64,000 nucleotides of DNA. Origin: Siphonodentalium dalli. Taxonomy: Eukaryota; Mollusca; Scaphopoda; Gadilida; Siphonodentaliidae. The notes beneath the pieces were generated by a model. That model was given only the letters and a program-made list of their open reading frames with translations, was not told the origin of the DNA and ran no database searches. Below, one piece after another: positions 1-11,599 of the stretch. How positions within the stretch are numbered: the first letter of the stretch is position 1; every line of letters starts with the position of its first letter. The position numbers and the translations under genes were made by a program. The DNA is taken from positions 131,505,990-131,569,989 of the forward strand of contig CP136067.1 of NCBI GenBank assembly GCA_032622095.1, given 5' to 3'.

Positions 1-178
1 CCGCACAGTATAGCCATCACCCAATAGTCATCTCCCAATAGTCATCACCCAATAGTAATCACCCAATAGTCATCTCGCTTATGCACGTCATTTTCTGCAA
101 ATTAGGTCTGGGGATTTCATTCTCCAGATGACAGACACACTATTGGCAGGCTTGGCAATGAGAAACGTACTGTTTATA

Positions 179-571
179 TTAACCCTTTACCCAACAGAAG
201 GGCACTGTGCCAATGCATTCTCTTATATATGCGAGTCGACCATAGGTCGCCTCGCATATATAAGAGAATGCATTGGCTTAACACATTAAAAATTATAAAA
301 TTGTTAAAGAATGTAAGAACAAATGGTAAAAAGTGTTAAAAAAATTTAGGCCAATGCATTCTCTTATATATGCGAGGCGACCTATGGTCGACTCGCATAT
401 ATAAGAGAATACATTGGCACAGGGCATAACTGTAACCATCACAATGTGGTCAATGAGCCGGTTCCAATGATATCCATATGTGTATGGTTTTATTGAGACA
501 GACCCAAGATAATTTAGGCTGTTGCAGCTTTATTTGGCCGTTTTTGGCCGGTTTGTTGGGTAAAGGGTTAA
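179..571. mobile_element. TTAA MITE family PB-1, copy a
   Basis: TTAA target duplications flank termini CCCTTTACCCAACA...TGTTGGGTAAAGGG. Inside are two perfect-arm hairpins (213-276 and 352-416) built on CCAATGCATTCTCTTATAT and separated by an A-rich spacer. One subterminal arm is short, the other about 150 bp. TTAA targets and CCCT(T) ends suggest cross-mobilisation by a piggyBac-type transposase (inference). Non-coding. Confidence 0.85.
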
Positions 572-813
572 TTACTAAAGCATCATTGGTGAGTAGTTAT
601 CCCATGGGAAATGCTCAGATAATAAGTTCAACAAACGACCATAGATCTTATTATCTAAACATTTCCCTCAATAAATAGGACTCATTCTGTACTTTTATTT
701 ATCTGTGATCTGCTTTTTCTACCTGTACATCCCATCAAAATAAAAAAATGGACCAATCCGATGTATACTGTTATAACTGACTGGGAGAATTCACTTAGTA
801 TATAAAGGGTTAA
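568..813. mobile_element. TTAA MITE family PB-4, copy 1
   Basis: Shares its left TTAA with the right TTAA of the preceding MITE and ends tataaagggTTAA. Contains paired arms around aaatgttcagataataagttc and a reverse match. Related copies are at 15987-16253 (inverted), 20656-20927 and, without clear ends, 49465-49682. Confidence 0.65.
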
Positions 814-2359
814 AGATTCACTGTCCGATTTGATGCGAAATAATTCAGAATTTCCTAAACCAATTGTATGAAACTCACATTAGACCAGCTGCGGGCTCCG
901 AACTCATATCGATGTGTTCACAACTACGACAAAAGTCGGACACACTGACCTATGGAACATATCCGAAAATAGTGTGAATTTAGTGACGCTCTCCCGCAAG
1001 GAGGACGATACCGTCACCAAATTCACCATCTGTGAACCTCATTCTCTTTAGGCCTCAACTGCTAAGGGAGATCTAGGATCAGATTAAATTTCCCCAGTTG
1101 AAGCTGGTGATATCAATTGTATTGAACGGACACTAAGTAATCCCATGGATTGTTATCTGGCTCCAGACGACAATCCGCGAGATCGAGTAGTAATCCTCAG
1201 ACCGATGTAATCATATATGCAGAACTATAACGTTTGTATACTGGACATATTACTTCCTTTGGATAGGCACAATCCGACATCGATTTCACGAGAGTGGTCC
1301 CTCAAGTGGCTCAATAAATAAATCACATTTAATGAAACGTGAACCTTTATTTATTACACTATATCTTCTAGTCTGTCTAATATACTACATCCCAGTGACC
1401 TGATTAAATTTGCAACCAAAAATATTTATATATCTGCGATGCTCTAGAAATTCAGTCCAAACGATTGTCACCAGTTGCATATATATACGTATTGATCGAT
1501 TTTACGTGTATACATGGGTTATGTTCTTTGCCTTCGGTCCGTATAGTTGGTAAATGTAGGTATATCTCCCAATTTATTAGGAGATCCGTTTGTAATTATA
1601 ATTAACCTGGCATTGCTGAGGCAAATACTTCAATATTGATGCCAGATATTAAATTTCGAAGCTCATAAAGAGCCAATTTGACCAATACACTTGATTTGCC
1701 ACTCATAATTTCCGTTGCACCTGCAGAATCACGCATTGGTAATGAAAGGTAATATTCACCGACACGTTCGTCATCATTTTAGTACCCTAAAGCTACATAA
1801 TTAACTAACGCCTCGCTCTAAAGTCCATATTCAGTATAATCCAAGCAAATAAACTCACACATCGAACCTGGTTCTGGTAACGCACAAAACAATTTAAACA
1901 AGTCTTGTTGTTATAATATTGTGATGTAAGTCTATGGGGAGAGGAGCAACCTAAGTTGTTATAACTTGTGCGCCGATCCCAATTGTACATAAATGCCAAT
2001 AAAATATGTTTAAAATAAACTAACGTAATATCCTGGGTTGAAACCACCTGTCTATACACAAGTTTTTGTCACCAGTTTTGACGTTTCGTTCAGCTATTTT
2101 CACATTTTCAGGATGAGCAGGAAATGGTCCCATTCGAGTACATTACTCTTGTGCAACAATATGTTATTTTCGACTGAAATTTCCATTTCATTTCGAATAG
2201 GTTACATGATATGCTACTCACGCTCTTGCGTTGCGGAACACTGACATCCTTATATTGTTTCAGGTGTCACGATGATGCACCGATGTGCAGAAATCAGAAG
2301 TAAATAAACAACCCGTGAGCAACCACATATCAAGTATGACAACGGTAAGACTAGTTGTT
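814..2359. other. Non-coding interval with a foldback relic
   Basis: At 860-1110 there is a decayed copy of the 8-bp-TSD foldback family (gtgaatttagtgacgct... followed by an inverted caccaaattcacc and cctcattctc). Nothing gene-like is seen in the rest; the small ORFs have no recognisable motif or splice context. Confidence 0.5.
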
Positions 2360-2745
2360 TTAAAGCCCCACCAGATCACATAATAATTCGAAGCTCCAAA
2401 ACATTCTGTTATCAACTGATCCGGTCGAATAAACTGGGAACATGTTTTTTTTTTTTGAGGTACCGATGTGCGTTCTGTGATTAACTTTGATCCGGACTGT
2501 ACTGTCTTGTACATGTATTATCAATGGAAGGGAATAACTATATCTGTTAGTTTCAATTTTGATGCATTCTGGGTTGACGACGGTGGAGTCTTTGAACTCT
2601 ATCACTTGGTGGACACTCCTATGCCACAGCTGTTCGGTATTGTGGTGGAATATATATATTGTGTGTTCCTCTTCCAAGTTGTATATAATACGGAATATGT
2701 GTTTATAACGTTATCTGATCCTTCGAAAATTAAGTGGGCCTTTAA
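2360..2745. mobile_element. TTAA MITE family PB-5, copy 1
   Basis: TTAA-flanked at both ends. The right end ttcgaaaattaagtgggcctTTAA matches the other PB-5 copies at 7697-8342, 39299-39781 and 40391-40854. The left end is degraded. Apparent ORFs inside are fragments of the element. Confidence 0.65.
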
Positions 2746-4566
2746 GCTCCTTTACCATTTGAGCAAGACGCATTTTGTAGTAGTTTTTTTATTAACAACC
2801 CGACACCTCTCAATAAAGCATGTTTTGCTAAATTGAAATTCAAATACAACTGCAATAAGTACACATCTATATATGCAGCATGTGATATCAAGAGTTTCAA
2901 AAGCGATGGGTAGAAAATGTCACTAATGAGAAAACTGATTGTCAAGCTGATTTCCCACAACGCCAACGATACACATGTATGTATACCCCGGATAACACAA
3001 TGCTATATTTATAAAGCCCGAAACTCGAGCTATCTATGAATATATCTGCGCCAAAACTTAACTCGTATATAAAAGTGTATAGCATGACATTCGTCATTAA
3101 TAGCACGAACGTTGTGTCACACAATTGCCAGCGGAATAACAATCTACTTATTTCTTCAGAATAACTATACCACACCAACTGTATGATTCATGTATGATTT
3201 TCTTAATGTCATCAGTGAGAGAGTGGCCCAAGTGAAATTAACTTGGGGGCGTGCTTTGTTTGTTTTGTTAGGGTTTTACGTCGTTTTAGCCATGAGGCCA
3301 TACCAGGATTGCGAGAAACTGAATCACGATAAAGCGGATCAACTGTTTATAGACGTAACCGTGAATTAGACTAAACGAAATAAAATATATACAAACACCC
3401 ATATCAGAGTCATTAAGAAACTGACCATTGGGCAGACACATACAACAGAATATCAAAGCAGATAGAAATACTACTTTGAGAACAGCAAGTTATACTGCGT
3501 GAAATGTAATCAGCAGATATAATTAATCTTATTTAATAAGGCCTCTATGTATCGAAATATGTGGGGTAGCTGACAGCCTCGCATCCTGCATGATTGATAA
3601 GATATTTATAATATCTTATGAATCTATGTGTGACAGACAAATTTCTGTTTTGGAACAATCGGATCAACTTGCAAAGATTGTTTTGGAGGAAATGCCTTAA
3701 TGACAGTTTCTGGAACAGGAATAATATCAGTCGCCTCAACTTCTGTTGCTACATGTAATGATATACTGACGAGATTGGTTTTACTCAGTGTCTGAATACT
3801 GGCATCATGAAACACACATTTTGGTAGACACGTTTGCTGACTCTGCTGAGTATATGACATGTGGATGTGAACCTTGACAGTTAGAAATTTTATAAAGATT
3901 ATGACCAGAAATAGAACATCATGCACATATGGTTTCTCTACTTGTACACTGTTAATGACCATGGTCATACCACTTACATTTAAGCCATCGCAATGGGTTT
4001 GGACGATATGTTCTTAAATCCATCTTCATATACCCAACCTTCAATGTCGTGGATGTTCGGCCCGAAATGAAGGTCAGAAGATAACTGTTTGTCTATCAAC
4101 ATTTTTGTAAATTTACAGACTCCTGTAACTTAGACAGTATCTCTGATTCAGCTATATCGCGAGTTCATAACGCAGCTCTGCTATTTATTCAATGTCTTGT
4201 TTGTGAGTAATCAACACCGGTTTATGTACAATAGATTTTAATTGCACAAGGGCGTTAGTTGAAATTTTCCTGATCATTCGATCAGAAGAGCCAGTTAGTG
4301 GCCCAGTCCTGATCGGTTTGACACACTTTAATTGTCCGGCTATGCGTTGTAGAGTTTTATAAATCAGACATGCAGAAGCTCATTTGACATTTGGATCAAA
4401 ACCAAGTACCAAGTACTTAGGATAAACCTCAGCATCAGTGGAACTTGGCGAGTGGTCAATCTTACGTTTCTGTTTGTTAAGAGTTGCCATATGGAAAGCA
4501 AATAATCAACAAATAGCCCAGCAGCTGCCTCGAACTACCCTTCAAATTGTTGTAGGGTCAAAGACT
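2746..4566. other. Interval without recognisable features
   Basis: AT-rich sequence with scattered short ORFs on both strands. I see no domain, splice-supported exon, tandem array or clear transposon end. Confidence 0.4.
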
Positions 4567-4574
4567 GGTACGTA

Positions 4575-4892
4575 CAGGGGCACTGGAAGCATCCAAGGGC
4601 AGGGGGGCAGAGCCTACAAAAAGGGCACTTTTCCGCAAAAAAAGGTCATTTTCTCAGCAAACTCGGGAAAATAACCATAAATTCATTGTGGCAAAAATCC
4701 CTATTTTAATGGTATTTGTCGGTTTTTATGGCCGTTTTGTGATAAAATTGACAAAAAATTAATATTCCTTGCGAAATTGGTGGTATTTGGACCAAAAAAG
4801 TCACATTTTGCTATAAAAACACGAGATTAAACACACAAAAAGCATTTTCTGTCAGCTGCCCCCTCTGCCCCCCCCCTCTTCCGGCGCCCCTG
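4575..4892. mobile_element. Non-autonomous hAT-type element (318 bp)
   Basis: Direct repeats GGTACGTA at 4567-4574 and 4893-4900 form an 8-bp target-site duplication. Termini CAGGGGCACTGGAAG and CTTCCGGCGCCCCTG are imperfect inverted repeats starting CAGGG. 8-bp TSD plus a CAGGG end is characteristic of hAT. It has no transposase ORF, and the interior is AT-rich with G- and C-runs near the ends. Confidence 0.8.
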
Positions 4893-5384
4893 GGTACGTA
4901 GCTGAAGCGGTGACCCTTTTAGCCACTGAATATAACATCCTGCTGGTACCTCACCACATTGAGACAGATGTGAATAGTACAAGATTGAAACATTTAACAA
5001 TCATGAAGACGAAATGCAAACAGAAATGACACGATAGAAACAACATACATGAGAAACAGAAGACACAACTAGATACCGGAATCAAAATACAACAGATATC
5101 GATATGTAATCTGAAACACTGGACAGGCGTAAATATCCGATTGAGCCGGGTAGGCTTAGCTGGATGAATGATATAACCTTTATACGTGTATGACTGAATG
5201 GGATACCCCATCCTTTATGACACTATACAGCTACAATTGGCAAGCTTTCAACGTGCATGCCAGAACATGAGATGGCACCCATGTGTCCATTGACCATTTC
5301 AATATTGAATGGATTCTAACATTCAGTTATAAAAGTATATATTAGAATGGTAACGTATTCCAGCCTGTTCTCCCAAAAATCAGC

Positions 5385-5525
5385 ACATTAGCTGCTTACA
5401 ATAGAACTTGTTTTAGGTAGATAATCTACTCAGAATCGCCTAATTGTTTAGTCGATAATGTGCTGAAAATGAGAACATTTTAGTCACATTATCGACTGAT
5501 AATGAGGCGATTGTAAGCAGATCAT
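5385..5525. repeat. Foldback palindrome with a distant inverted relative
   Basis: Arms around tagtcgataatgtg and cacattatcgact, flanked by aatcgcct and aggcgatt. The right part plus the following acaatgacacaaata reappears in reverse complement at about 47465-47620. Confidence 0.6.
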
Positions 5526-5985
5526 GTGCAGACAATGACACAAATAAGCCAACTCACGACTTTTCAGGTGTACGCTCTTTAACACTGTTTTCGCCGTGGC
5601 CAGTACCATAAAAATAGGTACGAATCCATATCTGCTTATTTAAGAATAAAATAATCACATGATGTACATATTCACATTATAGGTCGATTATGTGCATATT
5701 TTCGCGAAGATATGTTGAGTATTCATGTAGAGGGGTGTTCATGTCATACAGACGACAGACATGGGAACATATAATAACAGTGCAGAAGGGTTCATATCCG
5801 TTTGAGGGAAATGTCCAGATTATAAGTTCAACAAACGTTTGTAAATGAATATTTAGTATAGAAAGGATTGGTATAATATGCTGGAGGTCAGATGTCGGCG
5901 TTCAAACAAGCCAGTTTTAACACATTTTGGTTTTTGTCACCCCAAAATTCCAACGATCGTCTGATAACAAGCGTCAGTGCTTCGT

Positions 5986-6372
5986 ATAACCCTTTACCCA
6001 ACAGAAGGGCCCTGTGCCAATGCATTCTCTTATATATGCGAGTCGACCATAGGTCGCCTCGCATATATAAGAGAATGCATTGGCTTAACACATTAAAAAT
6101 TATAAAATTGTTAAAGAATGTAAGAAAAAATGGTAAAAAGTGTTTTTTAGGCCAATGCATTCTCTTATATATGCGAGGCGACCTATGGTCGACTCGCATA
6201 TATAAGAGAATGCATTGGCACAGGGCATAACTGTAACTATCACAATGTGGTCAAGGAGCCGGTTCCAATGATATCCATATTTGTATGGTTCTATTGAGAC
6301 AGACCCAATATATTTTAGGCTGTTGAAGCTTTATTTGGCCGGTTTTGGCCGTTTTGTTGGGTAAAGGGATAA
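5986..6372. mobile_element. MITE family PB-1, copy b, with ATAA target duplication
   Basis: Same layout as copy a (hairpins at about 6017-6083 and 6153-6219), but flanked by ATAA on both sides (5986-5989 and 6369-6372) instead of TTAA. It ends 263 bp upstream of exon 1. Confidence 0.8.
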
Positions 6373-6635
6373 AGCAGTACCGATACATAATGCATAACGT
6401 TCTCAATTATATACAGTATATATTCTCAAATATCATTTGTAATCGTGTTCATGGTAAAACTGATGGGTTCTTTCGTGGATTTTCGTGATTTCAATTATTA
6501 TTCTTTTTCTTTTGCCTGTTGTGCAGATTATTTTTCTTCGTAATTTGGCCTCAAATCTGACGGTGTTATTCTAAGATTGTGATAAACTTAATTGCTATAG
6601 CGACCCAGCTACATTAATTTTCTACCAAACTTCAG

Positions 6636-6729
6636 GTCAACGTTGTGGACATTGCTACGCAAAATGCTGGGATTCTGATGGCTCGCATGGAGTGTATGTG
6701 GTACATGAAGCATTTTAATGACTCAGAAG
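6636..6729 (+). CDS. GPCR exon 1 of window: N-terminal helix of the hormone-binding domain
   Basis: 94 nt between an AG acceptor (6634-6635, cttcag) and a GTGAGT donor at 6730. Starts in phase 0 and leaves one base (G) for the next exon. It encodes a Met- and Ala-rich helix with a single Cys (MEC), fitting the first of the six ectodomain cysteines and the N-terminal alpha-helix that contacts the peptide ligand in class B receptors. An N-D-S sequon lies near the end. The exon is internal: it opens directly from an acceptor, so the initiator Met and signal peptide must be upstream. A MITE begins 71 bp after the donor. Confidence 0.85.
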
Positions 6730-6800
6730 GTGAGTTGTTATATTCATTATTAATTATTGGATTTATATATGTCCCTTGGACAATAGTGTTACCCCAACTG

Positions 6801-7190
6801 TTAACCCTTTACCCAACAAACCGGCCAAAACCGGCCAAATAAAGCTTCAACAGCCTAAAATATCTTCGGTCTGTCTCAATAGAACCATACAAATATGGAT
6901 ATCATTGGAACCGGCTCCTTGACCACATTGTGATAGTTACAGTTATGCCCTGTGCCAATGCATTCTCTTATATATGCGAGTCGACCATAGGTCGCCTCGC
7001 ATATATAAGAGAATGCATTGGCCTAAATTTTAACACTTTTTACCATTTTTTCTTACATTCTTTAACAATTTTATAATTTTTAATGTGTTAAGCCAATGCA
7101 TTCTCTTATATATGCGAGGCGACCTATGGTCGACTCGCATATATAAGAGAATGCATTGGCACAGGGCCCTTCTGTTGGGTAAAGGGTTAA
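6801..7190. mobile_element. MITE family PB-1, copy c
   Basis: Inverted relative to copy a. TTAA at 6801-6804 and 7187-7190, hairpins at about 6954-7021 and 7093-7160. It begins 71 bp after the exon 1 donor, inside intron 1. Confidence 0.85.
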
Positions 7191-7696
7191 GCGATGTCGA
7201 ATCTAATGCAAACTGTCATTATTTACATTCTGATAAGAAGTGGCGAGAGGGGCACACATGTACACGTACAGGTATCAAACCAACGTCGCAGGCTTACCAA
7301 ACAGCAAGCTCGATGTATAGTTCAGTCCCCCGATACGCAGGAGTTACCACTGCCAGCACATACGCAGAATGAGGAAATCGCTACTTATTTTATTTGAGAC
7401 TTGTGTTTGTTACAACTCATTCTACGTTATTCTGAAAAACCGATCCGTCCACATTTATTTGACAATTGCCTATAGATCATGCCAGAATGAATTGTAACTG
7501 ACAAAGTACTTTAATAAAAAATGTTATATTTTAAATTAAGAACATACACATGCCGGCAGCTGTCAGACATAGCGTAGTGGGGGGGGGGTTGAACTGTTTT
7601 GCAGCTTGACCAAACATGTAACATAATAATAACCACCATATGTACGTTTTATATATTTTTTCTGACGGTCATATATCAACGTCAAATGACGAAGTT

Positions 7697-8342
7697 TTAA
7701 AGGCCCAATTAATTTCCAAACCCCCAGATAATTTTATTTAACCCTTTGAGTGCCAGGGGCCGATCTCATCGGCCCTAAACCTACAAAATAAGTCTGTTAA
7801 AGAATATAAGAATAAATTATTAAAATTTGTTAGGCCAATGCATTCTCTTATATATGCGAGGCGACCTATGGTCGACTCGCATATATAAGAGAATGCATTG
7901 GCACAGGGTATATGGGTTGATACAAAAATCGACCTGGCACTCAAAGTGTTAAAATATATACCATATTATTTACCATCTGAAATAGGAAGCTCCAAAACAT
8001 TGTATTATCAATTTATTCGGTGTAATAAACTGTGAACATGTTGCTTTTTTGTTGAGATACCCACCTGTTTTATCTTAAGATATAGAGTTATTCCCTTCCA
8101 TTGAAAATACTTGTTCAATTTGAAATGTCTTGTATTCTGGGAGCCATAACGGGGGGGGGGGGTGTTTCTATGATCTCACTGTTTTCTATTTCTCTATGGA
8201 CATATTCTGATACACAGACGTTTCAAATGGTGATGAATTATAGTATTTTAATCATATTTTATGGCATAGATTGTTATTTAAACCGTATATCAAGGCACTA
8301 CAAACAAATAATCGATGACTCGAAAATTAAATGGGCTTTTAA
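7697..8342. mobile_element. MITE family PB-5, copy 2, interrupted
   Basis: Starts TTAAAGGCCCAATTAATTT and ends cgaaaattaaatgggctttTTAA-like. It is split by a PB-2 MITE at 7738-7952, so PB-5 inserted first. A G-homopolymer lies at 8151-8162, with a matching G-run in the copy at 40391. Confidence 0.7.
7738..7952. mobile_element. TTAA MITE family PB-2, copy A (nested)
   Basis: TTAA-flanked termini CCCTTTGAGTGCCAGG with an inverted CCTGGCACTCAAAG. The ends differ from PB-1 beyond CCCTTT, yet the element carries one copy of the same hairpin (7833-7901). The palindrome GGGCCGATCTCATCGGCCC sits next to the left end. Confidence 0.85.
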
Positions 8343-8795
8343 CACGTTTTTGAAATTGTGTTAGCCTAGAAAAAATTCCAATGATCGCATCTGAAGAAGA
8401 GCGTCTATGCTTCCGTCGCCTCCAAAAGAGTTGATAATAAAGATCGTTTTAACTTTTAATCATGTAGACGCTTTTGTAGATTTTTTGTGATGCATGTTCT
8501 ATATGCACGGTGGAAATTGAAAGTATTTTTTTTTTCAGTTTTAGTTTTACCTTGTAAGGTGATAATTAACTCGGGCAATTTCTACTACTTTGATGTCAAT
8601 TCGGAACGATATATGTAGTGTTAAGACGGACATGGCAGCTTTACTGTTAAATCTGACTAGGTATATCTAGTGTTAAATCTGATAGGACATCCTTAATGTC
8701 AAATGAGACAGGGCTTATTTAAATATGAATACACCCAGTAACGACGATGAACTGAACGATGAACTAAACATTCCAACTACATAACTATACATGGC

Positions 8796-9082
8796 TTAAC
8801 CCTTTGAGTGCCACGGGCCGATCTCATCGGCCCTAATTTACGATGTGTAAAATCGGCCCTAAAAAATAAAAATAAATGTTTTTGTTTTTTTTTATTTTAA
8901 AAAAATTATTAAAATTGTAAAAAATTGTAAACAATAATAACAAATGATGAAAAATTGTTAGGCCAATGCAGTCTCTTATATATGCGAGGCGACCTATGGT
9001 CGACTCGCATATATAAGAGAATGCATTGGCACAGGGTATATGGGTTGATACAAAAATCGTACCTGGCACTCAAAAGGGTTAA
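8796..9082. mobile_element. MITE family PB-2, copy B
   Basis: TTAACCCTTTGAGTGCC at the left and ctcaaaagggTTAA at the right. The shared hairpin is at 8961-9027, with a long T/A-rich spacer. Confidence 0.85.
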
Positions 9083-9377
9083 TACAATGGTGCTGTTAAA
9101 AGGAATTATTGTCATTGTCACGAAAGTTGAAACTGTTCAAGGTGATAGTCCTAACAATCAAGACAAATTGCAGATCAGCTAAGAGATTGACTGCGAATTA
9201 CGATCGAAATAAACCACATTAATGTTCCTTTATAGACAAATAATATATAACATCTTCAGTTGTATCTATGATTCTATGTTGTATTTATTCACATAATAAC
9301 CATTTAAAGTTGAGGTCTTGAAATCGGAATTTATAATAATAATGTTGTAATTGTGGCCAGTAAGAGATAGATCATTC

Positions 9378-9843
9378 TTAACCCTTTCAGTGCCAGGGGC
9401 CGATCTCATCGGCCCTATTTACGGTCTGTAAAATCGTCCCTAAAAAATATTTTTAAAAAACATTTTGTTTTTATATTTTTTTGGGTTGATTTTTTTTTGG
9501 GTATGCTTAAGCATGCTATAGCGAATTTAAAAACAAACTGGATAAAACCTTAGGGGCATGTTATAACTCAAAACTATCACCAGGTATTCATAGTAATAAT
9601 TTTGATGCCCATGAAAAACGTAAGATTCCCTGGCACTAAACCTACAAAATAAGTCTGTTGAAGAATATAAGAAAAAATTATTAAAATTGTAAAAAATAAT
9701 AACAAATGATGAAAAATTGTTAGGCCAAAGCATTCTCTTATATATGCGAGGCGACATATGGTCGACTCGCATATATAAGAGAATGCATTGGCACAGGGTA
9801 TATGGGTTGATACAAAAATCGGACCTGGCACTGAAAGGGTTAA
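9378..9843. mobile_element. MITE family PB-2, copy C, with an extra 150-bp segment
   Basis: TTAACCCTTTCAGTGCC and ctgaaagggTTAA ends, with the hairpin at about 9722-9792. Between them is a segment of about 150 bp starting gcttaagcatgctatagc and ending near gattccctggcac, which is also present in copy E at 59223-59641 and absent from A, B and D. Confidence 0.8.
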
Positions 9844-9939
9844 AGAGACTCAAAGTCTTCGATGGTTTCATGCGAAATAACATAAATTTTATGTAAAACA
9901 ACTGTAATCAACAAGTACATGTAAAAATAGATCGACTGT

Positions 9940-10410
9940 GTTTTTAAGAACTCTTCTTTGTTGAGTAAATAGAGGATCTACAACGAGTCCCCAGCTTATA
10001 GCGGAATTTACAAAACGAGTCCAGTAAATTAGGTCTGGGTCGAGCCTTTGGCATTTATTACATGATCCAAAACATTGACAAAACATACTTAAATCAACAA
10101 ATGGGACGCACAACTAACATTGGCTTCTATAAGGCATGTGGTGACGTTTCGTCCACGATAAATAATTACTCTTTGGTGTACTTAATGGCGTATATTTAAT
10201 GACATATGTTTTCAAACTCTTCATTCATTATAGTTTGTTTGAAAATTGTTGGAAGCCATAGTATTTTTAGACGTAGCTTATGGAATGTAAACAGACGACA
10301 ACCCGGAAGTCAAGAGTCACCTGGCACTATTTCCTGTTCTTAAACGGACGTTTAATATCACAATTTATAGAATGGGTTTATTGAATGGAATAAGGGTAGG
10401 ATCATGTAAT
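9940..10410. repeat. Dispersed repeat; holds the empty site for MITE copy d
   Basis: Similar to 24302-25245 (landmarks: ggatctacaacgagtcccca, acatacttaaatcaacaa, gaatgggtttattgaatgg). Here tatatTTAAtgacata at about 10191-10206 is uninterrupted; in the second copy a PB-1 MITE sits at this TTAA. Confidence 0.8.
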
Positions 10411-10750
10411 AAAAAGTACTTCTACATTGGCATTATCGACCAATTAGACATTGACATCAGGAAAATTCCAAGCATTGAAAATCATATTTGAAATTAATGC
10501 ACAATCAGTGACGTTTGTTGACTAATAATTGTGACTATAGTTAACTATCGTTTCAACACGCCAATTTTTGCTATTGGAGAGCTATCAGTAATTAAAGGGA
10601 TACTGTATCCAAATGTTGTTGTTGATTGCTTTAGTCTCTGAGTTGTCGAATAAGGTAACCAGATTTCCATTATTTGAAAGCTGTTGAGTACGAAGTAATC
10701 TTACGGATTGCAGATTAGCCGGACTGCGGAAATACCAATTGTCGTTGTCG

Positions 10751-10842
10751 AGTAATTTTTGGACTGTTTTCAAGCAAATAAATGTTATATATAATATAAC
10801 ATTTATTTGATACATTTGCTTGAAAACAGTCCAAAAATTACT
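10751..10842. repeat. Palindrome (foldback)
   Basis: Arms agtaatttttggactgtttt and the reverse complement aaaacagtccaaaaattact, extended by caagcaaataaatgttat and its complement, around a short AT loop. Confidence 0.8.
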
Positions 10843-11447
10843 AGTCCCATATACGCATAAGTCATTGTATATTCACTAGTCAGTGAGTGGCTTGAGTTTA
10901 CGCCACATATCAACATATTTTTTTACACGGTCATGTGTGCCACGCTTTGCCCAATCCACTATCCGTGAATTATTTTGATTACATCTTGTACGCGGATATT
11001 CGTAATTTAATTTATGACTCCAGCCATAAATTAAATTTATATCAAATTACTAACTTTGATTTTAAGATAACCTATTAACCTGAACGTTTACAGAATACAT
11101 CTTCGACTCAAATTACTTAGTTTTCTATATATTATCGATATTAGATCGTTGTTATCACACCGGGAATTTATTGGAAATGGCGTACAGTACCCATTTAACA
11201 TATAAATACAGTTTATTCATTTCTTCGTACTCTTCTTATATAATGGCGACATTTAACTTGTATAAATTATGTTGTGCATATTTACAAACTGTAAGTGTCT
11301 TGGTCCCTTTAATTCTCGTTTGCTGTTCTCTGTTGTCATCATTTTAACTGACGGTAAGGGTTACACATGTGTCAATCTTGATAGTCCACCCTTTTTTATC
11401 TTAAAATTTGACACCGTACATTGTTGTTGTTTGTTTATTACATTCAG
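10843..11447. other. End of intron 1, no features seen
   Basis: AT-rich. The only supported signal is the exon 2 acceptor and its pyrimidine-rich run-up at the right end. Confidence 0.4.
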
Positions 11448-11552
11448 GTTGTAGTACAATCTTCGACACAATCATGTGCTGGAAGGGAACAGCTGCTGGC
11501 TCAACGTTAACTCAGGGATGTCCGAACTACGTCCAAGGGTTCGTCGTTAATG
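11448..11552 (+). CDS. GPCR exon 2: hormone receptor domain, cysteines 2-4
   Basis: 105 nt after the acceptor cattcag. GT completes the Gly codon begun by exon 1. The peptide carries GCS, then FDTIMCW, an A-G turn and GCPNY, the standard hormone-receptor-domain order (C2, Asp, CW, G, CP.Y). It ends on N-G with one base left over. The donor reads TG followed by GCAAGT, so the following intron is a GC-AG intron; no in-frame GT alternative at this point keeps the motif. An N-G-T glycosylation sequon is formed across the junction with exon 3. A GC-rich minisatellite starts about 50 bp downstream. Confidence 0.92.
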
Positions 11553-11558
11553 GCAAGT
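11553..11558 (+). promoter_or_regulatory. GC-type splice donor of intron 2
   Basis: The exon 2 coding frame ends at AATG followed by GCAAGT. GC-AG introns normally compensate with a strong downstream consensus, and the CAAGT context fits. Chosen because it joins exon 3 in phase and gives the conserved Gly-Thr-Ala-Ser-Arg-Thr-Cys order. Confidence 0.75.
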
Positions 11559-11599
11559 ACATATCAAAGCACCAGGTGCTAAATGTCGGGAACGGGACC

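Noticed and set aside
179-196. Telomere-like TTAACCC motifs
   Set aside because: Single occurrences at transposon ends, not tandem telomeric repeats.
2468-2836. 122-codon ORF
   Set aside because: Largely inside the PB-5 MITE and running over its right end.
5888-6230. Recurrent CQCILLYMRGDLWSTRIYKR-type peptide
   Set aside because: Translation of the MITE hairpin; it appears wherever a hairpin occurs and on both strands.
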